Assembly: GCA_900757295.1 (NCBI GenBank)
Contig: CAAENH010000074.1
Span: forward strand, 1 to 11,073
Reading direction: 5' to 3'
From: Bacilli bacterium
GTDB lineage: Bacteria; Bacillota_I; Bacilli_A; RF39; UBA660
Length of the DNA stretch: 11,073 bases
Below the pieces are notes generated by a model that worked only from the letters and a program-made list of their open reading frames with translations, was not told where the DNA came from and made no database searches. Made by a program: the position numbers and the translations under genes. This document shows positions 1 to 5,561 of the stretch, piece after piece. Numbering within the stretch: position 1 is the first letter of the stretch; the number at the start of each line of letters is the position of its first letter.

Positions 1-614
1 ATCAAATTAAAGCAAACTATTACAATGGCTATCTTTATAAAATTATATTTTAATTGTTCTTTTATTGATGAGTGAGTTTTTTCATTTATTTTTAAATAAT
101 AGTTTTCAAATTCATCATCACTAGTGTACATATTAGATATTTCATAAGGTAATTCTGTTCTAAAATTTAATCTAACCTTATTTTCAGATTCAAAAAATAA
201 AATACACACTGTTTTCTCATTACTATATATAATTATCCTTCGATTTTCTAATATTAGATTAGATTGAATTTCTACTCCATTTTCCTTTAAAAATTGAACT
301 AAATTTTCTATAGTATCATATTTAGCAAATACTGATACTTCTCCAATAACTCGCTTACGAAAATCATTTTTATTTATTTGAATAATTGCATCATCATAAA
401 AAGATAAATAATTATTATTTACAATTAAAGAATCCAAAAAGAAAGAATCCAACTCAGATACTTTTATTTTATCATTATATTGATAAATTCCTATTTCTCC
501 ATTTTTGTAGTTATATTCTTTTTTTAACAAAAATATCCAACAAAAATATAATGTAAGAAAAATAATTATACTCAATATGATAACAACAATATATTTCTTT
601 GAAAAGTTTAACAT
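1..614 (-). CDS. Membrane-anchored protein of unknown family, 5' part only
   Basis: An open frame on the minus strand starts at ATG 614-612 and runs 204 codons without a stop to the left edge, so its C-terminus is missing. The start is preceded by GGTGAG (minus strand, 625-620), a good ribosome binding site. The protein starts MLNFSKKYIVVIILS and has one clear transmembrane segment at about residues 7-30, followed by a polar domain of about 160 residues. A second hydrophobic stretch (FIKIAIVIVCFNL) begins just at the window edge, which suggests a protein with a soluble domain between two membrane passes. I do not recognise the family. It is divergent from everything else here and lies to the left of the first SEC-C remnant, so it may belong to another inserted segment. 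The reading frame is well supported, the function is unknown. Confidence 0.8.
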   Translation of the reverse strand, partial: MLNFSKKYIVVIILSIIIFLTLYFCWIFLLKKEYNYKNGEIGIYQYNDKIKVSELDSFFLDSLIVNNNYLSFYDDAIIQINKNDFRKRVIGEVSVFAKYDTIENLVQFLKENGVEIQSNLILENRRIIIYSNEKTVCILFFESENKVRLNFRTELPYEISNMYTSDDEFENYYLKINEKTHSSIKEQLKYNFIKIAIVIVCFNL

Positions 615-625
615 AATAGCTCACC

Positions 626-650
626 ACTAATATTATAGTATAATATTAGT
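626..650 (-). promoter_or_regulatory. Perfect 25-bp palindrome over the promoter of the minus-strand gene
   Basis: Arms ACTAATATTATA (626-637) and TATAATATTAGT (639-650) are perfect reverse complements around a single central G. The palindrome sits immediately upstream of the ribosome binding site of the minus-strand gene and contains TATAAT-like hexamers on both strands. It therefore probably overlaps the -10 element. A palindrome of this length in that place is typical of an operator for a dimeric repressor. A hairpin in the 5' leader is also possible. No clear -35 hexamer is visible. Confidence 0.5.
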
Positions 651-752
651 CAGCAGTATATATTATTTATATACTCAAATTAATTAATCTTGAGAACGAA
701 TGGATACATTGTGTGCATTTTGTGTTCATTGAGAAGAAAACACATAGTAAAA

Positions 753-770
753 ATAGTACAAATAATACTA
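753..770 (+). repeat. Direct repeat, copy a (18 bp)
   Basis: ATAGTACAAATAATACTA at 753-770 recurs exactly at 834-851, 81 bp downstream. The repeat has short inverted arms (TAGTA/TACTA). The segment between the copies accounts for the extra length of repeat unit 1 compared with the other two units, so it may be a small insertion or a diverged tandem duplication. Confidence 0.75.
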
Positions 771-833
771 TTTATACATAACCTTACCAGAACCATTCAG
801 ACCTTTAAAAACATATAATACAGATAGTTTTAC

Positions 834-851
834 ATAGTACAAATAATACTA
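834..851 (+). repeat. Direct repeat, copy b (18 bp)
   Basis: This is the second exact copy of the repeat at 753-770. It ends 14 bp before the SEC-C tail of repeat unit 1. Confidence 0.75.
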
Positions 852-865
852 GAAAAGGATGAACA

Positions 866-907
866 TGTGGAAGTGGTAAGAAATATAAGAATTGTTGCGG
901 AAAATAG
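866..907 (+). pseudogene. SEC-C motif remnant 1 (SecA-like C-terminal tail without its gene)
   Basis: Read from TGT 866, the sequence encodes CGSGKKYKNCCGK and then TAG at 905-907. The SEC-C zinc motif that ends SecA and some other proteins is CPCGSGKKYKxCC(G). Here only the part from the second cysteine on is present. The frame upstream is closed at once by TGA (860-862), so there is no start codon for this tail. It is a detached gene end. Thirteen residues match the motif, which is far beyond chance, and the same tail occurs twice more in the window. A terminator follows directly. SecA is the favoured source because the third copy adjoins prfB. Confidence 0.8.
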
Positions 908-909
908 TT

Positions 910-935
910 AAAAGCCTTGAAATAAAGGCTTTTTT
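910..935 (+). terminator. Rho-independent terminator, identical to the one at 7686-7711
   Basis: The stem AAAAGCCTT (910-918) pairs perfectly with AAGGCTTTT (925-933) across a 6-nt loop GAAATA, and a T run extends to 935. The reverse strand also ends in a T run, so it could work both ways. The whole 26-bp element is identical to the terminator after SEC-C remnant 3. Confidence 0.88.
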
Positions 936-960
936 ATAAATAAAATTAGGTAATATTATT

Positions 961-1009
961 TAGATACATTACTAAATACGTTGCGAGAAAGTATCTAAAA
1001 CGTATCTAA
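961..1009 (+). repeat. GTATCTA repeat cluster, left side of the ygjV segment
   Basis: GTATCTA occurs at 991-997 and 1002-1008, exactly 11 bp apart, with the inverted copy TAGATAC at 961-967. The stretch 986-1009 is the reverse complement of 1666-1690 apart from one extra A, so the ygjV segment is framed by inverted repeats of about 24 bp. Helically phased repeats of this kind resemble arm-type binding sites of tyrosine recombinases. Between here and ygjV I see no gene apart from a 15-codon open frame at 1018-1065 with no good ribosome site. Confidence 0.7.
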
Positions 1010-1091
1010 AAATAAAAATGGATAAGAAAGACATAGTATTTTCAATGCTTTTTATGGGTTTGTAACATTGCCATAGTGATAATGGTAAAAA

Positions 1092-1106
1092 TGATATAAT
1101 TATAAT
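1092..1106 (+). promoter_or_regulatory. Candidate extended -10 promoter for ygjV
   Basis: TGA-TATAAT (1092-1100) is an extended -10 element and is followed directly by a second TATAAT (1101-1106). No -35 hexamer lies at normal spacing; TTGCCA at 1068-1073 is 21 bp away. The leader to the ygjV start would be about 60 nt. Confidence 0.4.
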
Positions 1107-1169
1107 TAAAAGTAGATATGGAGAAGATTCCAAAGTGTATAATAAATGTTGTAAAATTAGGAGATAGTA

Positions 1170-1669
1170 ATGGTAAGTATAATAATAGGTAATATAATTG
1201 CACTCATTGCTTCAATATTAATGGTATACTCTGGTATGCTAAAACAAAAGAAAAAAATATTATATTTTCAAACAGTACAAATAGGAATGTCAGTAATTAG
1301 TAATATCATTTTAGGCGGTATAACCGGAGCTATAATAAATGCACTAAGTATGATTAGAAATATACTATGTTATAAAAACAAATTAGGATTAAAAGAAAAA
1401 AAATCATAACAATTTTAGCAATAATTTTAACTTTTAAATTTAATAATTTGGGATATATTGGATTGTTACCGCTAATTAGTACAGTTTCATATATATGGTT
1501 AATGAATATAAAAGATGTAAGAAAATTTAAATTGTTAATTATTTTCACAATGCTTATGTGGCTTATATATGATGTAGTGATAAAATCATATACATCAGCA
1601 ATATTTGATTTTATGAGTATCATTGCAAATATGTTAACATTATTGCAAATTAAATTAGTTAAAAATTAG
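1170..1669 (+). pseudogene. YgjV-family inner membrane protein, frameshifted
   Basis: Two frames together give one YgjV-like membrane protein of about 166 residues, close to the usual 160-185. The first, from ATG 1170 with ribosome site AGGAGA at 1159-1164, encodes 79 residues ending at TAA 1407-1409. It includes the family-like stretch INALSMIRNILCYKNK, comparable to ILNAIRTLITLRTR of E. coli YgjV. The second continues in the -1 frame across an A8 run (1396-1403) through GYIGLLPLISTVSYIW, comparable to VELLPVIGTIVSTWAL in E. coli, to TAG 1667-1669. Several transmembrane helices are evident. The A_AAA_AAA heptamer at 1397-1403 is in the correct phase for -1 slippage, so frameshifted expression, a true mutation and a homopolymer error are all possible. 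The function of YgjV proteins is not established. Confidence 0.75.
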
Positions 1670-1690
1670 ATACGTTTTTAGATACTTTCT
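1666..1690 (-). repeat. TAGATAC repeat pair, right side of the ygjV segment
   Basis: TAGATAC at 1667-1673 and 1679-1685 forms a pair 12 bp apart. The block is the inverted copy of 986-1009 with one extra A. It overlaps the stop codon of the ygjV reading frame, so the repeat and the gene end form one unit. Confidence 0.75.
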
Positions 1691-1702
1691 GATATAAAAG
1701 CC

Positions 1703-1742
1703 GAGTGTAACCAAATGTAGCAGAGTGCATTAAGGTGCAAAA
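1703..1742 (+). repeat. Four tandem 10-bp repeats before SEC-C remnant 2
   Basis: The units are GAGTGTAACC, AAATGTAGCA, GAGTGCATTA and AGGTGCAAAA, sharing a TG(T/C)A core every 10 bp. The last two resemble the GTGTGCA pairs of the other two repeat units, including the AT-rich tail after the second heptamer. They lie 57 bp upstream of the SEC-C tail. The helical phasing suggests a protein-binding array, inferred to be a recombinase arm site. Confidence 0.5.
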
Positions 1743-1774
1743 TTAAAGGATAAAATACTCTAAAGTGGAGCAAA

Positions 1775-1837
1775 ATGGTACATAATAAAAATCCTTGCGG
1801 AAGTGGTAAAAAATATAAGCAATGTTGTGGTAAATAG
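1775..1837 (+). CDS. 20-residue SEC-C mini-ORF (SEC-C remnant 2)
   Basis: ATG 1775 to TAG 1835-1837 encodes MVHNKNPCGSGKKYKQCCGK, a SEC-C motif that lacks one of the paired leading cysteines (NPC instead of NPCPC). GGAG at 1767-1770 lies 4 nt upstream and could serve as a ribosome site. Remnants 1 and 3 have no start codon in frame, so this copy is the only one that could be translated alone. With three cysteines and one histidine it might still bind zinc, but I see no evidence that it is functional. It is more probably a detached gene end that happens to have a start codon. Compared with remnant 3, all its coding differences from TGC 1796 on are synonymous. Confidence 0.45.
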   Translation: MVHNKNPCGSGKKYKQCCGK

Positions 1838-1908
1838 CTTGTTTTGTAAGGACTTTTGAGTTTGACAATAGTCAAAAAAATGCAAAAAAGTGTGCATATA
1901 AAATCATG

Positions 1909-1934
1909 AAATCAACATTCGTGTTGATTTTTTT
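1909..1934 (+). terminator. Rho-independent terminator with UUCG tetraloop
   Basis: AAATCAACA (1909-1917) pairs perfectly with TGTTGATTT (1922-1930) around a TTCG tetraloop, followed by a run of T to 1934. It closes transcription coming from the ygjV/SEC-C 2 side and insulates the downstream operon. Confidence 0.85.
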
Positions 1935-1987
1935 GTTCTCTAAAAGATTTGGATGAGAAAAAATTCATAGTACAAGTGAACACTGTC

Positions 1988-2009
1988 GAATTAATTAAAA
2001 ATTTAATTC
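1988..2009 (+). promoter_or_regulatory. Candidate operator (inverted repeat) upstream of the WYL regulator gene
   Basis: GAATTAA (1988-1994) and TTAATTC (2003-2009) form an inverted repeat with an 8-nt AT-rich spacer, about 80 bp before the regulator start. WYL proteins often control their own operon, so this is a candidate site. AT-rich DNA makes such repeats frequent, hence the low confidence. Confidence 0.25.
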
Positions 2010-2040
2010 ATTCAAAGGTAATAATATAATAAAATTTATG

Positions 2041-2067
2041 TTGATTAATGATATTAAATGATATAAT
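2041..2067 (+). promoter_or_regulatory. Candidate promoter of the WYL regulator gene
   Basis: TGA-TATAAT at 2059-2067 is an extended -10 element, with TTGATT at 2041-2046 as a possible -35 box at a short 15-bp spacing. Transcription would start near 2074, only a few bases before the ribosome site GGGAG (2076-2080), giving a leader of about 14 nt. Confidence 0.5.
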
Positions 2068-2087
2068 AAAATATAGGGAGTGAAAAA

Positions 2088-2681
2088 ATGGGTAAAATAT
2101 CAAATGCTATTCAAATGTTAAATTATCTGAATACAGGTAATAAATATACTGTAAGGGAACTATCAGAAAAAATAGGTATTACTGAACGAATGGTTAGATA
2201 TTATAAAGTAGAATTAGAACAGGCAGGGATTCCGATAGAAACCTTTATGGGGCCGAATGGGGGTTATTACATACTAAATATTAAAAACCAATATAATCAT
2301 TTTAATAAATATGATCTTCAATTATTAGAAAATATTAATATGGTATTAGAAAAATTAGGATATGAAGATATTGTAAAATATAAAAAATTAATTAATAAAA
2401 TTAAATTTGCAAGTGATGTAGAGGAGGAAAAGAGTAAATATTTTTTGGATAATGGTGTTAATGATAAATCTGAATTATATTTTACTTTAAATGATGCAAT
2501 TTTAAATAAAACACCACTAAAAATATTATATAGGAATTTAAAACAAGAATGGCAAGAAAGAATAATCCATCCTTTACAAATATTTAGTTATGATAATAAA
2601 TTTTATGTAACAGCATATTGTGAACTTAGAGATGATATTCGACATTTTGAAATTGATAGAATAAAGTTAAACAATAAATAA
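2088..2681 (+). CDS. HTH-WYL transcriptional regulator (short form)
   Basis: The 197-residue protein has an N-terminal winged helix-turn-helix at about residues 4-62 (TVRELSEKIGITERMVRYYK as the DNA-reading part, then GPNGGYYI as the wing). A WYL domain follows at about 130-194, with ILYRN, RIIHPLQIF, KFYVTAY and RHFEIDRI as its conserved blocks. WYL regulators usually bind a ligand, sometimes nucleic acid or nucleotides, and often control phage-defence or stress operons. Most are about 300 residues with a C-terminal WCX extension; this one stops directly after the WYL core. The start at ATG 2088 is supported by GGGAG 7 nt upstream. It is the first gene before the HAD/PRTase/PfkB-SIS genes in the same direction, and is their likely regulator. 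The next gene has its own promoter. Confidence 0.88.
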   Translation: MGKISNAIQMLNYLNTGNKYTVRELSEKIGITERMVRYYKVELEQAGIPIETFMGPNGGYYILNIKNQYNHFNKYDLQLLENINMVLEKLGYEDIVKYKKLINKIKFASDVEEEKSKYFLDNGVNDKSELYFTLNDAILNKTPLKILYRNLKQEWQERIIHPLQIFSYDNKFYVTAYCELRDDIRHFEIDRIKLNNK

Positions 2682-2706
2682 TTAAGACATAATATTGCCT
2701 ATATAT

Positions 2707-2716
2707 ATGATATAAT
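2707..2716 (+). promoter_or_regulatory. Extended -10 promoter of the HAD/PRTase/PfkB-SIS genes
   Basis: ATGATATAAT at 2707-2716 gives a TGn extended -10 box, identical over 10 bp to the one before the regulator gene. No good -35 box lies at normal spacing. The transcript would begin near 2723, just before the ribosome site AGAGGTGA (2726-2733). Confidence 0.5.
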
Positions 2717-2738
2717 ATATTTACAAGAGGTGATAACA

Positions 2739-3218
2739 ATGACTAATCAAAAAATATTTATTGATTTTGATGGAGTAATCTTTGATACAGAAAAGAGAGT
2801 TGTTAAAAGAAAAAATCAAAAACCTGATATGAGCTGGAATGAATTTTTTGAAAAATTAGATTGGTTCCAATTATTAGAGGAGTCCAAAGTAATAAATAAT
2901 GCTATTGAATATATTTTGGAAGGGCAGGATAGATCAAAGCAGCTTTCTATTTTAACTAAAATCCATACTTTAGTTGAAATGGAAGCAAAAGTAAAAGCGT
3001 TAAGGAGTAGAAAAGTAGAGATACCAATATTATTTGTTCCACCTCATGTGAAAAAAAGTCAATTATATTTACCAAATAATGGAGAAATTTTAATTGATGA
3101 TAGTATTAAAAATTTAATTGATTGGGAACAAAAAGGTGGAAAGAGTATTTACTTTAACGAAGATTTAGAATCTGTTAGCCAGTTTGAAACCGTAAAAACT
3201 TTGAGCAGAATTTTATAG
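2739..3218 (+). CDS. Small HAD-superfamily phosphatase, NT5C (5'-nucleotidase)-like
   Basis: The 159-residue protein starts at ATG 2739, chosen over the in-frame GTG at 2730 because the ribosome site AGAGGTGA overlaps that GTG and is correctly spaced for the ATG. HAD motif I is IFIDFDGVIFDTE, with nucleophile D9 and acid/base D11. A threonine in LSILTKIHT (near residue 73) fits motif II, K103 or nearby may be the motif III lysine, and motif IV is EILIDDSIKNLIDWE (D120, D121). The small size and the DDS..N...W pattern resemble the NT5C-type 5'(3')-deoxyribonucleotidases, which remove phosphate from nucleoside monophosphates. The exact substrate cannot be read. It ends 9 nt before the next gene, and its stop codon overlaps that gene's AGGAGG, so the two are co-translated in one operon. 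Confidence 0.8.
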   Translation: MTNQKIFIDFDGVIFDTEKRVVKRKNQKPDMSWNEFFEKLDWFQLLEESKVINNAIEYILEGQDRSKQLSILTKIHTLVEMEAKVKALRSRKVEIPILFVPPHVKKSQLYLPNNGEILIDDSIKNLIDWEQKGGKSIYFNEDLESVSQFETVKTLSRIL

Positions 3219-3227
3219 GAGGTTTTT

Positions 3228-5561
3228 ATGATAAGTGAAGAATTGTTAAATAATTATCAAAGAGCATTGCAACAAAAATATAATGCAGTATGCTTTGATA
3301 TTGATGGAACATTAACAGAGGATAATTCAACAAAGATAGATTCTCGTGTTTTGCCAATGCTAGCAAATATATTAAAAAAACATATTCCAGTAGTTTTTAT
3401 CACAGGTAGAGGAGAGACTGGATTAAATGATTTATTAAGTGATATTATTTATGATTTAAAAAATAAATACGATGTTACTGAAAAACAATTGTTAAAAATG
3501 TATGCACTCACTAATGATGGCGCAAGGATATTCATGACTAGTTATGGTAGTGGAAAACTTTTTAATATTAGTGAATATATATCATCTAAAGAAGATTTTA
3601 TTAAATTAGAAGAATTAAATAAAAAAATTATTTCTTTATTAAATACATCTATTTTAAATGAACATTGTAAGGTTACTTATTCAATAGATTCTAAAACAAA
3701 CGCTATAATAAATATAAGAATACTGATTTTGAATGATAGCATAGAATTTAATAATGAAATAATAAGAATTATTAATTCATTAATAAGAGATTCACAAAAC
3801 CCAAATTTAAACTTAACAATAGGAATGCATAACGGTAAACAAGTTTTACAAATAGGTACTGCCACTAAAAATAAAGCTATACAAATTGCTGAGAGGATGA
3901 TAGGTATTCCACAAAATTCAATGCTTCGAATTGGAGATTGTGGTGACCAATTTGGTAACGACTATTCTATGTTAAATTGCCCACAAGGATTTAGTGTTGA
4001 AAAAACAAGTGGCGATTTTGATAAATGTTTTCCAGTTATTGAAAAAGGAAAAATAATAACTGGTGTAAATGGCACTTTAAGTTTATTAAAAAAAGTAAAA
4101 TTATTACCTACAATTTGCTTGGAACATGCTAAACAAAACGAGTACGCAAGAGCATATGCTAAAGTAGAAAAGAAAATGACACAAGGTAAAAACAACAAAA
4201 TTACATATTTTAATAATTTTATTAATAATAAATTTCAGACAGTAGATGGAATAGCTAGCTTATTTGATTCGTCAAGTGGAAGCATAAAAATTCCTATGTA
4301 TGAGTGGATTACTATACCAGATAATAATCCACTAAAACAACTATGGTTTACATATAATGACTCTAGTTTGTGTTATTCAATGTGTGATAATGAAAATATA
4401 TTATTAAGAGGTTCTGGTATATATTATTATTTTTTATCTCAAAGAATTCATGACGAAAATACACGAGAAGATATAACAACTAAAGAAATGATATATGAAT
4501 GGTTAAATAATAATATGGAATTTTTTTCAAAGTCTTTAATAGCAATTAATAATACATTAAATATAAATGACTTAAATAATGTAAAAATGATATTAGGATT
4601 AATAGATAATGTTAGAAATTATTTGTTAATTCTATTAAATCAACAAATTGTTAATAATCAGATAGAAAAAAATGTAATGGTTAACTTGGAAACATTAGCT
4701 AAAGATTCATTAATGTACAAACTATATAATAGTTTAATAAGTACTGAAAATTTGATGAAAAATATTTCATTCGATGAAAACTATAAAATTAATAGTATTG
4801 AAATAGAAAATTTAATTAAAAATATAATTTTAATTACTAATGAGTTTAGATTGAATTTTATTAAACAACCTGAAAAAGAGAATTATTCTAAAGATTTTAG
4901 AGCATACAGAGAGATAGATAATTTTGCAGAGAACTTTATTACTTGTAGTTTAACACTACAAAATGATTCTAATATTTTTAATAAAGGTATTTGTGGATTA
5001 TGCTATGGTGGTTTAGAATTACCAATTATAATGAAATCAATAGGCGATAGAATAAGTGATGTTTCTATACTAAAATTTAACAAGAATGTAACTGGATATG
5101 CAAAAAAACAATCGCTAGAATTAAGATTTTTTGATATTTTTAAAACTGGTGGTATCGAACTTTTTAGAATTGATAAACAAAAAGAATATATTATATTAGA
5201 TGACAATTTATTAACTGGTAAAACAATGCAACTAGCTATAACTACTTTTTATGATATAGGTATTGATGTTGATAAAATAGTTGCTGTAAGGTATCCAGGA
5301 GTTAATAGAATTAGCCAAATGTTCATGCCTAATCATGGAGCTGTAGATTATAGACATTTCTTTAATTTTATAGAAGGCTTATATTTTTCTAGTCCATATA
5401 GTTGGAGAGATCCGTATAGTGCAAATCCATATGAAGACTCTTTAGGAATTTTTGATTTAAATAGAAGAAAAATACTAGAATGTTTAGCAAAAAATGGCGA
5501 CTATTCTAAAAAGAGTGAAGTATTATATGTAAAAAGGATGGTAAAAAATGAGAATAATTAG
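3228..5561 (+). CDS. HAD phosphatase-phosphoribosyltransferase fusion protein
   Basis: The 777-residue protein has two recognisable enzyme domains. Residues 18-290 are a Cof/HAD-IIB-like phosphatase: motif I CFDIDGTLT (D24, D26), motif II FITGRG (T59), motif III lysine near 214-216 (TKNK), and motif IV RIGDCGDQFGND (235-245). The cap domain lies between motifs II and III. Residues about 585-715 look like a type I phosphoribosyltransferase, with PRPP-binding loop YIILDDNLLTGKT (654-666) and an upstream GLCYGGLELP. The stretch 320-580 is helical and I do not recognise it. The strong ribosome site AGGAGG (3217-3222) fixes the start. It overlaps the next gene by 14 nt. HAD plus PRTase domains also occur in the biosynthetic part of Ter stress operons, thought to make a nucleoside-like compound, so a related reaction is plausible but not shown. 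Confidence 0.85.
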   Translation: MISEELLNNYQRALQQKYNAVCFDIDGTLTEDNSTKIDSRVLPMLANILKKHIPVVFITGRGETGLNDLLSDIIYDLKNKYDVTEKQLLKMYALTNDGARIFMTSYGSGKLFNISEYISSKEDFIKLEELNKKIISLLNTSILNEHCKVTYSIDSKTNAIINIRILILNDSIEFNNEIIRIINSLIRDSQNPNLNLTIGMHNGKQVLQIGTATKNKAIQIAERMIGIPQNSMLRIGDCGDQFGNDYSMLNCPQGFSVEKTSGDFDKCFPVIEKGKIITGVNGTLSLLKKVKLLPTICLEHAKQNEYARAYAKVEKKMTQGKNNKITYFNNFINNKFQTVDGIASLFDSSSGSIKIPMYEWITIPDNNPLKQLWFTYNDSSLCYSMCDNENILLRGSGIYYYFLSQRIHDENTREDITTKEMIYEWLNNNMEFFSKSLIAINNTLNINDLNNVKMILGLIDNVRNYLLILLNQQIVNNQIEKNVMVNLETLAKDSLMYKLYNSLISTENLMKNISFDENYKINSIEIENLIKNIILITNEFRLNFIKQPEKENYSKDFRAYREIDNFAENFITCSLTLQNDSNIFNKGICGLCYGGLELPIIMKSIGDRISDVSILKFNKNVTGYAKKQSLELRFFDIFKTGGIELFRIDKQKEYIILDDNLLTGKTMQLAITTFYDIGIDVDKIVAVRYPGVNRISQMFMPNHGAVDYRHFFNFIEGLYFSSPYSWRDPYSANPYEDSLGIFDLNRRKILECLAKNGDYSKKSEVLYVKRMVKNENN

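Larger units (their letters stand above)
692..907 (+). repeat. Repeat unit 1: phased GTGTGCA pair followed by a SEC-C remnant (candidate attachment scar)
   Basis: The unit begins with GAGAACGAATGG (692-703), shared with repeat unit 3 (GAGAACGGATGC at 7550). It then has two heptamers 11 bp apart, GTGTGCA (711-717) and GTGTTCA (722-728), and ends in a SEC-C coding tail at 866-907 and a terminator. The distance from the heptamer pair to the tail is 138 bp, against 57 and 47 bp in the other two units. Removing the 81-bp segment between the direct repeats at 753-770 and 834-851 gives 57 bp. The order of parts matches unit 3 near prfB. I infer that this is the right end of an inserted element plus the displaced 3' end of its target gene. 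Confidence 0.5.

Noticed and set aside
1018..1065. 15-codon open frame MDKKDIVFSMLFMGL
   Set aside because: It has no ribosome site and no recognisable similarity; too short to support.
986..1690. ygjV with its inverted repeats as an insertion sequence
   Set aside because: There is no transposase and no flanking target-site duplication that I can see. The repeats look more like recombinase or regulator sites.
1678..1875. Minus-strand open frame of 65 codons over SEC-C remnant 2
   Set aside because: It is the antisense shadow of the repeat array and mini-ORF, with an unnatural residue composition and no ribosome site.
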